From NCBI GenBank assembly GCA_024276455.1, contig JAJRXE010000162.1, forward strand, positions 1-6,202: a DNA stretch of 6,202 nt, given 5' to 3'. Within the stretch, counting starts at the first letter, position 1. Each line of letters opens with the position of its first letter. This document shows positions 1 through 5,676 of the stretch, in pieces. The DNA comes from Calditrichota bacterium. GTDB taxonomy: Bacteria > Calditrichota > Calditrichia > RBG-13-44-9. The notes under the pieces were generated by a model. It made no database searches, was not told the DNA's origin, and was given only the letters and a program-made list of their open reading frames with translations. The position numbers were made by a program, and so were the translations under genes.

Positions 1-899
1 TGGAAGACTTAAACTGGCAGGAATGTCATTTCAGCTCTGTGTGGGGAGAGAAAGAACAAGCGCCGGTGGGGCTCATTCTCTTTCAACCGCAGTACACCCG
101 TTCCATTACCCGGCCGGTGGACGATCGCCAGATGCTGAATATTTTAAGCCAGAAGGTTGGACGCGGTTTGCAGTTGCATTCCCTGCGGGAATCGCTGTTA
201 AAACGGGAACGCCTCTCGGCAATCGGGGAAATGATGAGCACCATTGTGCATGATTTGCGGAGTCCGTTGAACAATATTTACGGATTCCTGGAATTGATTC
301 TGGATGACCGCACCACCCCCGAAGAGCGCAATGAATATGCCGACATCATTCGCCTGGAGATTCAAACCATTGCCAACATGACCCGCGAAGTGCTGGATTT
401 TGCCAAGGGGAAATCGAACATTCTGCCCCGTAAAGTCTCGGCCAAGGAGATTCTGCAGCGCTTCGAGCTGGAGGCCCGGCAACTGTTTCGCGATTCGAAC
501 ATTCAGTTTGTGATGGAAAATCAGGCGCGCAAGCTACTTTTTGCCGACCTGGAAAAACTGACCCGGGTGTTGTACAATATTGCTAAAAATGCCAAAGAGG
601 CCATGGGAAAAGAAGGACGCTTTACCCTGCGTGCCTACGACGAAGACGGAAAAGTGGTGTTCGAACTGGCCGACACCGGTCCGGGAATCCCGGAGGAAAT
701 TCGTCACCGCCTATTCGAATCGTTTGTGACCAGCGGAAAAGACACCGGAACCGGACTCGGGTTGGCCATCGTGAAAAAAATTGTGGAAGAACACAAAGGC
801 GAAATTGAATTAAAAACCGAGGTGGGCGCCGGAACCACTTTTTTTATTAAACTGCCGGAATACCGCAAAGACATGAATTTGAAAGACAGAGAATCGTGA
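1..899 (+). CDS. Sensor histidine kinase, C-terminal part (5' truncated by window edge)
   Basis: This is the transmitter part of a two-component sensor kinase, which autophosphorylates on histidine and passes the phosphate to a response regulator not seen here. The frame is open from the left edge (first whole codon at 3), so the GTG at 39 is not the real start and the N-terminus is missing. The first ~45 visible residues, with a PVDDRQMLNILSQKVGRGLQL stretch, look like the end of a GAF-type sensory domain (inference), followed by a short helical linker. The H-box is VHDLRSPLNN with the phosphoacceptor His at 249-251. An HATPase domain follows: N-box NIAKNAKEAMG (about 576-608), G1 box DTGPG (about 672-686), F-box LFESF and G2 box GTGLGLA (about 747-767). 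All catalytic boxes are intact. No receiver domain is fused at the C-terminus. The next gene starts 71 nt downstream with no terminator between them, so co-transcription is possible. The signal sensed cannot be inferred. Confidence 0.93.
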   Translation, partial: EDLNWQECHFSSVWGEKEQAPVGLILFQPQYTRSITRPVDDRQMLNILSQKVGRGLQLHSLRESLLKRERLSAIGEMMSTIVHDLRSPLNNIYGFLELILDDRTTPEERNEYADIIRLEIQTIANMTREVLDFAKGKSNILPRKVSAKEILQRFELEARQLFRDSNIQFVMENQARKLLFADLEKLTRVLYNIAKNAKEAMGKEGRFTLRAYDEDGKVVFELADTGPGIPEEIRHRLFESFVTSGKDTGTGLGLAIVKKIVEEHKGEIELKTEVGAGTTFFIKLPEYRKDMNLKDRES

Positions 900-953
900 G
901 ATCTCCAGAATTCTGTGGGAACAATTGAAGATACGGGGGATAATCAGGAAAAT

Positions 954-966
954 GGGGGAGGTGGAG
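954..966 (+). promoter_or_regulatory. Strong Shine-Dalgarno sequence of the pcm gene
   Basis: The purine run GGGGGAGGTGGAG contains GGAGGTG and ends four bases before the ATG at 971. It is the best ribosome binding site in the window. It decides the start of the methyltransferase gene: the alternative ATG at 1028, which would remove the signal peptide, has no comparable site in front of it. Confidence 0.8.
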
Positions 967-970
967 AAAC

Positions 971-1690
971 ATGAAAAACGGATTTTTATTTCTCGTTCTT
1001 TTCATCATTGGATTGAGCTGTACAGGTATGGATAAAAAAAATAAAAACGAAAACACCGACAAGTTTGCCCGGTTACGCCAGCAGATGGTGGAGTACCAAA
1101 TTCGGGCGCGAGGGGTCAAAGACCCCCGGGTGCTGGAAGCAATGGAAAAAGTACCCCGTCATTTGTTTGTTCCGGAGAACCTGCGTTACGAGGCTTACCA
1201 GGATGAACCCCTTCCCATTGGGTACGGTCAGACTATTTCTCAACCTTACATTGTTGCTTACATGACCGAACAATTGCATCTTCAAAAGGGAGATCGGGTG
1301 CTGGAAATCGGTACCGGGAGCGGCTACCAGGCGGCCATATTGGCGGAATTAGCCGACAGCGTTTTTACCGTCGAAATCGTGCCGGAATTGAGCATTCGGG
1401 CGCAGAAGGTGCTGGAGGCGTTGGGCTACCGGAATGTGCAATTTAAAATCGGCGATGGCTATGAGGGGTGGCTGGAGAAAGCCCCTTTCGATGCGATTAT
1501 TGTGACTGCCGCCCCGGATCACGTTCCCCAGCCCCTGATCGAGCAGCTAAAGGACGGGGGACGGCTGATTATTCCGGTGGGAGATTTTTACCAGGATCTG
1601 GTGTTAATCGAGAAGAAAGGTCAGAAAATTTCCCGTAAAAAACTGCTGCCAGTCCGTTTTGTGCCTATGAAGGGGGAAGCGGAAAAATAG
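971..1690 (+). CDS. pcm: Protein-L-isoaspartate O-methyltransferase with N-terminal signal/lipoprotein-like peptide
   Basis: Pcm transfers a methyl group from S-adenosylmethionine to L-isoaspartyl (and D-aspartyl) residues in age-damaged proteins, starting their repair. The 239-residue product has the family motifs in order: VPRHLFVP (61-68), GYGQTISQPYIVAYM (84-98), SAM-binding VLEIGTGSGYQ (110-120), acidic post-I strand VFTVEIVPE (131-139), GDG (161-163), FDAIIVTAAP (173-182), LKDGGRLIIPVG (193-204) and the closing LLPVRFVPM. The catalytic domain is complete and ends where the family normally ends. The oddity is residues 1-30: one Lys, a hydrophobic core (FLFLVLFIIGLS), Cys17, then a charged Asn/Lys-rich linker. 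This resembles a lipoprotein signal peptide with an imperfect lipobox (G-L-S-C), or a membrane anchor. Classical Pcm is cytosolic. The gene sits between a histidine kinase and a terminator, and could be the last gene of its transcript. Confidence 0.95.
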   Translation: MKNGFLFLVLFIIGLSCTGMDKKNKNENTDKFARLRQQMVEYQIRARGVKDPRVLEAMEKVPRHLFVPENLRYEAYQDEPLPIGYGQTISQPYIVAYMTEQLHLQKGDRVLEIGTGSGYQAAILAELADSVFTVEIVPELSIRAQKVLEALGYRNVQFKIGDGYEGWLEKAPFDAIIVTAAPDHVPQPLIEQLKDGGRLIIPVGDFYQDLVLIEKKGQKISRKKLLPVRFVPMKGEAEK

Positions 1691-1741
1691 GGTGCCCGGC
1701 GTTTAGCCCGGATTTCGCGGGTGAGCGGTAAAGACTTGAAA

Positions 1742-1769
1742 ACCGGGGCGGCAGTGCCAGCCGACCGGT
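1742..1769 (+). other. GC-rich interrupted hairpin in the pcm 3' region
   Basis: ACCGG at 1742-1746 pairs with CCGGT at 1765-1769. GGC 1747-1749 pairs with GCC 1760-1762, and GGC 1750-1752 with GCC 1756-1758. The loop is AGT, with bulges at 1759 and 1763-1764. This gives 11 Watson-Crick pairs. No T-run follows, so it is not itself an intrinsic terminator. It could protect the pcm transcript's 3' end or belong to a larger structured RNA; the function is unknown. Confidence 0.45.
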
Positions 1770-1806
1770 ATGGCAAATTGAACTTCCCTTTAAAAATGAC
1801 CACCTA

Positions 1807-1825
1807 ACTCAGGGTAATCTTGAGT
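1807..1825 (+). other. Small hairpin abutting the terminator
   Basis: ACTCAGGG and TCTTGAGT can form eight pairs, two of them G-T wobbles, around a TAA loop. It ends at the base immediately before the terminator stem begins, so the two hairpins stand in tandem. It may help the terminator or be chance. Confidence 0.35.
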
Positions 1826-1853
1826 AAATGGTTGAGCCAAACCATTTTTTTTT
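1826..1853 (+). terminator. Rho-independent terminator downstream of pcm
   Basis: A perfect 8-bp stem AAATGGTT (1826-1833) / AACCATTT (1840-1847) encloses a 6-base loop GAGCCA. The T-run 1845-1853 has nine bases, the first three inside the stem. The stem is AT-rich and so of moderate strength, but its geometry is canonical for the + strand. It would end transcripts coming from pcm and probably from the histidine kinase gene. Confidence 0.7.
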
Positions 1854-1860
1854 GTATTAT
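1832..1860 (+). promoter_or_regulatory. Candidate housekeeping-sigma promoter for the site-2 protease gene
   Basis: TTGAGC (1832-1837, 4 of 6 to the -35 consensus) is separated by exactly 17 bases from TATTAT (1855-1860, 5 of 6 to the -10 consensus). A start point near 1867 would leave a leader of about 25 nt before the ATG at 1891. The -35 box lies within the terminator hairpin. This is a prediction from consensus only. Confidence 0.45.
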
Positions 1861-1890
1861 GTGAAAAACGACTAAATCGCGATACAGGGC

Positions 1891-3021
1891 ATGAGCAGAG
1901 AACCACTGGAAAAATTACAGGAAATTCTGGGACCGAAATTCGAACTCGACTTTTTGTCCCGGAGCCGCCGGTACTATGTGTACCGGGCGGATAAATGGGA
2001 GGTGAGCGATGACGAAATCAGCCGCATCATTGCCGAACTGTTGACCAATGGATTCTTTCCCAATATACAGGAACAGGACGGCAGTATTTTCGTCCATATT
2101 ACCGTTTACAAAACTCAGGAGAAAACCTCCCGGCTCTGGATTCATGGGGTGCTTTTTCTGTTGACCATTGGCACCACCATGATGGCCGGTGCCCAGTTGT
2201 TGGGGTTCGATGTTTTCGGATCTTTCTCGTTGATTGTGCACGGCTGGCGGTATTCGCTGGCCATTTTGCTGATTCTAACCAGCCACGAAATGGGGCACTA
2301 CCTCTTTGCCCGCTACCACGGCATGAAGGTGACCCTGCCCTATTATTTACCGCTGCCCATCCCGGGATTCCATTTCGGTACCCTGGGGGCGTTTATTAAA
2401 ATTAAATCGCCCATACCCGACCGTTCGGCCCTTTTAAATGTGGGCGCTTTTGGGCCCCTGGCAGGGTTTGCGGTGAGCCTGTTTTTTTTAGTATATGGTT
2501 ACGCGGTATTGCCCGATTTACCCGGAATTATTGCCTACGTGGAAAAAATTCACCCCTGGAATGTTCACGGGGAATATCTGAATCTGGTTCTGGGTAAATC
2601 TCTTCTGTTTGCCTTTTTCAACGACGTGATTGGTGGTGGGCGGTTGCCCATGAACGAGGTGTACCATTTCCCCTTTATTTTTGCCGGTTGGGTGGGGCTT
2701 TTGGTCACCGCTATTAATTTGATTCCCATCGGCCAACTGGACGGCGGGCATATTCTTTACGCGCTAATTGGGCACCGCGCCAGATTCGTGGGAGTGGGCG
2801 CCTTCGTGCTGATGCTGTTACTGAACTTTGTGCTGATTATTCGTTATTTTTCTTTCATCTGGGTGATGTGGATTGTGCTGATTTACCTGCTTATTGGCTT
2901 CCGGCATCCCCCCACCATGAACGACGCCGTTCCGCTTTCCGATACGCAGAGGGCCATCGGATGGTTCTGTCTGCTTTTGTTTATTCTTTGCTTCACCCCT
3001 TTGCCCATTTACATTACCTGA
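1891..3021 (+). CDS. Site-2 protease family intramembrane zinc metalloprotease (no PDZ domain)
   Basis: This is a 376-residue multi-pass membrane protein of the S2P (M50) family, which cuts transmembrane segments inside the bilayer, often to release regulators or remove signal-peptide remnants. The zinc motif HEMGH is at residues 132-136 in a hydrophobic helix. The third ligand motif NLIPIGQLDGGH is at 276-287, with Asp284 as the expected ligand. The family signatures GTLGAFIKIKSPIPDRSA (163-180) and GPLAGF (188-193) are present, as is a C-terminal HPPTMNDAVPL loop before the last membrane helix. Residues 1-80 form a soluble, probably cytosolic domain of unknown role. There is no PDZ domain, unlike RseP, so it is closer to the EGY-like/minimal S2P group. 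An in-frame TAA at 1873-1875 and lack of other starts support the ATG at 1891, although the only SD-like bases (AGGG 1886-1889) are too close to be ideal. Substrate unknown. Confidence 0.93.
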   Translation: MSREPLEKLQEILGPKFELDFLSRSRRYYVYRADKWEVSDDEISRIIAELLTNGFFPNIQEQDGSIFVHITVYKTQEKTSRLWIHGVLFLLTIGTTMMAGAQLLGFDVFGSFSLIVHGWRYSLAILLILTSHEMGHYLFARYHGMKVTLPYYLPLPIPGFHFGTLGAFIKIKSPIPDRSALLNVGAFGPLAGFAVSLFFLVYGYAVLPDLPGIIAYVEKIHPWNVHGEYLNLVLGKSLLFAFFNDVIGGGRLPMNEVYHFPFIFAGWVGLLVTAINLIPIGQLDGGHILYALIGHRARFVGVGAFVLMLLLNFVLIIRYFSFIWVMWIVLIYLLIGFRHPPTMNDAVPLSDTQRAIGWFCLLLFILCFTPLPIYIT

Positions 3022-3085
3022 GCCGGGACGATGGGGAAATAGTAACATGACAGCTTTTAGAAAGCCGCATTGATCTTGAGGTACC

Positions 3086-3685
3086 ATGATTTACGTAATT
3101 ATTATTCTGGCCATTGCACTTCTGGTGTTAATTGTTCTGAACTGGTTGCGCAAAGTGCAGTTCGACGCTGTGCACCGCAATTTGCTGGATTTTGAAGATC
3201 GTTACGGCGGTCGGGTGATTCGAGGTGGGTTTGCGGTGCGGCCGCGCTACTTAGGTGAATACAAAGGCGCCCGGTTCTCCATCTCCATTTCGGCCGAGAA
3301 GCGCCAGCCCGGTAAGCCCCGCCAATTTTACATTTCCATTTACCTGCAAACGCCCGCTAAATCGAATTACACGGTACTGGCCCTGAACTGGGTGGAAAGG
3401 CGGGAGGGGGCCGAGAAAAAGAAAAAGACCGTCCGCTACATTGTTGACAAAGCCTATTTGCTGGAAGTGTCTCACAAGAAAATTTTGAAAAATTTAAACA
3501 TTCCGTTGATTGAATCGCTGGTAAAGAAAATGCACCCCTTTGCCTACATCCTGGTATCCAGGAAGGGGTTGATCCTGGAACGGCTTTCCAGCAATCTGAT
3601 TAAAGACACCGAGTTCGATCGTCTGAACCCGGTCGTGGAAACCATGTACGAATTGAGTCTGTTACCGGAATTGGAATCTTCCTGA
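3086..3685 (+). CDS. Unknown single-pass membrane protein
   Basis: I do not recognise this 199-residue protein. Residues 2-20 are a strongly hydrophobic helix (VIIILAIALLVLIVLNW) followed by LRK, which by the positive-inside rule anchors the rest in the cytosol. The soluble part has a region predicted by eye as beta-rich (about 43-104: GGFAVRPRYLGEYKGARFSISI and the strand FYISIYLQT), a basic Lys-rich loop REGAEKKKK (about 106-114), then a mixed alpha/beta C-terminus ending in ETMYELSLLPELESS. No cysteines and no catalytic motif are visible. GAGGT at 3078-3082 gives a reasonable ribosome binding site for the ATG at 3086. The gene follows the protease by 64 nt in the same orientation with no clear terminator or promoter, so joint expression is likely. 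A functional link to the protease, as substrate or partner, would be guesswork. Confidence 0.82.
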   Translation: MIYVIIILAIALLVLIVLNWLRKVQFDAVHRNLLDFEDRYGGRVIRGGFAVRPRYLGEYKGARFSISISAEKRQPGKPRQFYISIYLQTPAKSNYTVLALNWVERREGAEKKKKTVRYIVDKAYLLEVSHKKILKNLNIPLIESLVKKMHPFAYILVSRKGLILERLSSNLIKDTEFDRLNPVVETMYELSLLPELESS

Positions 3686-3757
3686 AGGCGCCGAAAGCGG
3701 GTGAACCCAGCCCCGTCCTGCCGCTTGCCGCTTTCAAATTGAGGGACGGAAAAAGGG
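3686..3757. repeat. Interlocked inverted repeats between convergent genes
   Basis: The 72-bp gap between the convergent stop codons has two perfect inverted repeats that overlap each other: GAAAGCGG 3693-3700 with CCGCTTTC 3728-3735, and CCGTCC 3713-3718 with GGACGG 3744-3749. The left arm of the second lies in the loop of the first, so in one RNA they form either a pseudoknot-like fold or two alternative hairpins. TGCCGCT is also tandemly repeated (3719-3725, 3726-3732). Neither strand has a T-run after a stem, so this is not a canonical intrinsic terminator, although the position suits a bidirectional end-of-transcript structure. Confidence 0.5.
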
Positions 3758-4798
3758 CTATTTCAGCAAACTACTCACCGATCGTTTCTTATTAATGTTG
3801 TAGATTACGTGGGCAAATAGTGGCGCAATGCTGACTTCGTGATACCAGGGGGTGTTTTGCACGAACGCTTCGCCCCAGAAAACGGCATCGGTACCAATCA
3901 CCAGTTTAATCAAACCGTCCCGGTAGGCCCGCTCGATTCGTTCCACCGCATTGCCATTGAAGAAGGGAAGACTGACGGCAACGTAGATGTCCCGGGCCCC
4001 CTTTTCTTTCAACAGGGCGGCGGCCTGTAACAGCGTTCCGCCGGTGGCAATCATGTCGTCCACAATTAGGACGTTTTTGTCTTTCACTTCGCCCACCAGA
4101 CGCATGCTTTCCACCTTGCTGATTTTGGAGTAATCGCGTGCTTTGTCCACAATGGCGAGGTCGGTACCCAGCACTTTGGAGTAGTGGCGGGCCCGGTCGG
4201 CGCTACCCACGTCCGGTCCGGTCACCACCAGATTCTCGGTGTCCAGTTTAAGCTCTTCGGTGATGTAGCGGATGAGTTCACCCGAGGCATGCATGTCTTC
4301 CATCTTGGTAAAATTGAAGAATCCCTGAATGGCTTCGGAATGGATGTCAAGGGTCAGAACGCGCTGGGCGCCGGCGGTTTCCAGCATGTTGGCGACTAAC
4401 TTCGCGGAGATGGCTTCGCGGGTTTTCCGCCGTTCCTGGCGCGAGTAAGGGTACTGGGGAATGACGGCGGTAATATGGTCCGGGTCCGACTGGTAGGCGG
4501 CGTGGATGGCGGTAATTAATGCCATCAGGTTGTCGTTTACCGTTCGGTTGCTCAAGGGATCGTCAATGCACTGAATAATGTAAAGGTCGTCGCCCCGGAT
4601 GTATTCGTTAATCACCACCTTCACTTCCCCGTTGGGGAAGACAATCTCTTCGGTGTCTTTTAAACGATAGGTCATGTTTTCATTCTCTTCGCGGGCAATT
4701 TCATTCAGAGCTTTAATGATCCGGTTGGCAAAACCTTTGCCGGAATTGCAAGCCATGAGGGCCAGTGCACCGCGAGTCTCAGTGGGATGAGTTTGCAT
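3758..4798 (-). CDS. prs: Ribose-phosphate pyrophosphokinase (PRPP synthase)
   Basis: Prs makes 5-phosphoribosyl-1-pyrophosphate from ribose-5-phosphate and ATP in the cytosol, feeding purine, pyrimidine, histidine, tryptophan and NAD synthesis. The 346-residue product is a little longer than the usual ~310-320. Motifs in order: FPNGE (54-58, the adenine-binding FSDGE position), PYSRQERRKTREAISAKL (117-134), DIHSEAIQGFF (151-161, catalytic His153), GPDVGSADRAR (194-204), flexible-loop VDKAR (217-221) keeping the Lys and Arg of KxR, the PRPP loop IVDDMIATGGT (245-255) and the C-terminal SVSSLL. In the PRPP loop the third Asp of the usual DDxxDT is Ala251. The start is supported by AAAGGGA about eight bases upstream of the ATG; ATGs at codons 15 and 42 are alternatives. 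It follows the IMPase-family gene by 20 nt and is the last gene of the apparent operon. Confidence 0.93.
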   Translation of the reverse strand: MQTHPTETRGALALMACNSGKGFANRIIKALNEIAREENENMTYRLKDTEEIVFPNGEVKVVINEYIRGDDLYIIQCIDDPLSNRTVNDNLMALITAIHAAYQSDPDHITAVIPQYPYSRQERRKTREAISAKLVANMLETAGAQRVLTLDIHSEAIQGFFNFTKMEDMHASGELIRYITEELKLDTENLVVTGPDVGSADRARHYSKVLGTDLAIVDKARDYSKISKVESMRLVGEVKDKNVLIVDDMIATGGTLLQAAALLKEKGARDIYVAVSLPFFNGNAVERIERAYRDGLIKLVIGTDAVFWGEAFVQNTPWYHEVSIAPLFAHVIYNINKKRSVSSLLK

Positions 4799-4805
4799 GG
4801 TTGGA

Positions 4806-4816
4806 GTCCCTTTCTA
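4806..4816 (-). promoter_or_regulatory. Ribosome binding site of prs
   Basis: Read on the - strand, the short gap between the upstream stop codon and the prs ATG contains TAGAAAGGGAC. Its AAGGGA core ends about eight bases before the start at 4798. This supports the long N-terminus of Prs over the internal ATGs. Confidence 0.5.
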
Positions 4817-4819
4817 AAT

Positions 4820-5629
4820 TTAATCCCCCAGATTATTTTCCGGTTGGAATCGGATTTTAAGGAAATCGATTAACCGGGCATGAGTGCTGGGATTTCCGGC
4901 TACAATAAAACCGCTTTTCAGGAAATCGGGGCGGTTCCAGAAGTCGCTAACTTTGCCGCCCGCCTCGCTAACCAGAAGACTTCCGGCCGCCACATCCCAG
5001 GGGCTCAACCCCAGCTCCCAGTAGCCTTCGTAGCGTCCCGCCGCAGTGTAGCAGAGGTCCAGAGCCGCCGAGCCGCACCGCCGCATGCCGCTGCATCTTA
5101 AAAATATCTCGTTGAAAGTGAGCAGGTAATCTGGCAGGTAAATTTTACGGCGGTGAGGAAAGCCGGTGGCAATAACCGCCCGGGAAAAATTGTTTTCCTG
5201 ACTGACTCGAATCGGTTTGCCGTTGCAAAAGGCGCCCTGTCCCCGTTCTGCCTGGAAGAGCTCGTCGTGCACCGGATCGTAAACTACCCCACAAAGAACC
5301 TCCGATTCTTTAAGAAGCGCGATGGAAACAGCAAACATGGGCAGGTTCTGGATGAAATTGGTGGTGCCGTCCAGGGGATCGACAAACCAGCGGTAGGGGG
5401 AATCGCTCCGGCGGCGCGAGCCCTCTTCGGCCACAATCTGGTGGTCGGGGAAGGCGTCATGCAAGATCTTGAGAATAATTTCTTCGGACTGCTGGTCAAT
5501 CCGCGTTACAAAATCGTTCTTGGCTTTTTCGGTAATCTGATCGGGTGGAATTCGGCCTCGATTCTCTAACAGGAACTTACCGGCCGTCCGGGCGGCATCT
5601 GCGGCAACCTCTAAAAATCTGGACATCAT
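4820..5629 (-). CDS. Inositol monophosphatase family protein (SuhB/IMPase-like)
   Basis: This is a Mg2+-dependent phosphatase of the IMPase/SuhB superfamily, which hydrolyses myo-inositol-1-phosphate or other small sugar or nucleotide phosphates. The 269-residue length is typical. The metal-binding residues are all visible: Glu68-Glu69 in IVAEEG, the signature WFVDPLDGTTNF at 81-92 (Asp84, Asp87, Thr90), and the second signature SPWDVAAGSLLVSEAGG at 209-225 with Asp212. GAFCNGKPIRVS (132-143) is also characteristic. Two ATGs stand side by side at 5629 and 5626. The AGAG just upstream suits the second better, which would give 268 residues. Exact substrate is unresolved: inositol phosphatase, histidinol-phosphatase and fructose-bisphosphatase activities all occur in this fold. 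The gene is flanked by a hexose-phosphate mutase and prs in one orientation, which suggests a sugar-phosphate role without specifying it. Confidence 0.92.
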   Translation of the reverse strand: MMSRFLEVAADAARTAGKFLLENRGRIPPDQITEKAKNDFVTRIDQQSEEIILKILHDAFPDHQIVAEEGSRRRSDSPYRWFVDPLDGTTNFIQNLPMFAVSIALLKESEVLCGVVYDPVHDELFQAERGQGAFCNGKPIRVSQENNFSRAVIATGFPHRRKIYLPDYLLTFNEIFLRCSGMRRCGSAALDLCYTAAGRYEGYWELGLSPWDVAAGSLLVSEAGGKVSDFWNRPDFLKSGFIVAGNPSTHARLIDFLKIRFQPENNLGD

Positions 5630-5676
5630 TGCTCTGTTTTAAATGAACCAATTTTGGGTGACGCTGTTCAGTCACG
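5630..5676 (-). other. Spacer between mutase and phosphatase genes with a short inverted repeat
   Basis: The 47-nt gap contains GTGAC (5671-5675 read on the - strand) and GTCAC (5658-5662), five pairs around an 8-base loop, followed on the - strand by CCCAAAATT. The stem is short and no T-run follows, so I do not call a terminator. The gap is compatible with read-through within an operon. Confidence 0.35.

Larger units (their letters stand above)
1691..1890. other. 200-nt intergenic region between pcm and the site-2 protease gene
   Basis: This is the only sizeable non-coding interval in the window. The first half is GC-rich and can fold locally, with a CCCG/CGGG arm pair at 1707-1710 and 1718-1721 and a larger hairpin at 1742-1769. 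The second half turns AT-rich and holds a wobble-paired hairpin, a terminator and a promoter-like element, each listed separately. The pcm frame stays open for 38 codons after its TAG stop, up to a TAA at 1805-1807. I see no ribosome binding site or recognisable domain there and do not call it a gene. I do not recognise a known riboswitch or small RNA consensus. Confidence 0.6.

Noticed and set aside
39..41. GTG as the start codon of the histidine kinase
   Set aside because: The frame is open and protein-like back to the window edge, and no ribosome binding site precedes the GTG; the gene begins outside the window.
906..915. 10-bp perfect palindrome CAGAATTCTG between the kinase and pcm genes
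   Set aside because: Short and isolated, with no second copy seen; a palindrome of this length occurs by chance.
925..944. TTGAAG and GATAAT as a promoter for pcm
   Set aside because: The spacer is only 8 bases, far from the required ~17, and no suitable -35 lies at the right distance.
1742..1775. CCGACCGGT stretch resembling part of the FMN riboswitch core
   Set aside because: The other conserved FMN riboswitch blocks and their order are missing, and the neighbouring genes are not riboflavin-related.
1691..1807. In-frame continuation of the pcm reading frame for 38 codons past its TAG stop (with a possible GTG start at 1721)
   Set aside because: Pcm already ends at its normal family C-terminus, no ribosome binding site precedes 1721, and 38 open codons are expected by chance fairly often in GC-rich DNA. 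No evidence for read-through.
3053..3065. GCTTT-TAG-AAAGC hairpin between the protease and the unknown membrane protein as a terminator
   Set aside because: Only five pairs with a three-base loop and no T-run after it; too weak to separate the two genes.
5153..5569. 138-codon open frame on the + strand opposite the phosphatase gene
   Set aside because: It lies wholly antisense to a gene with all catalytic motifs of the IMPase family and shows no domain of its own; a shadow frame.
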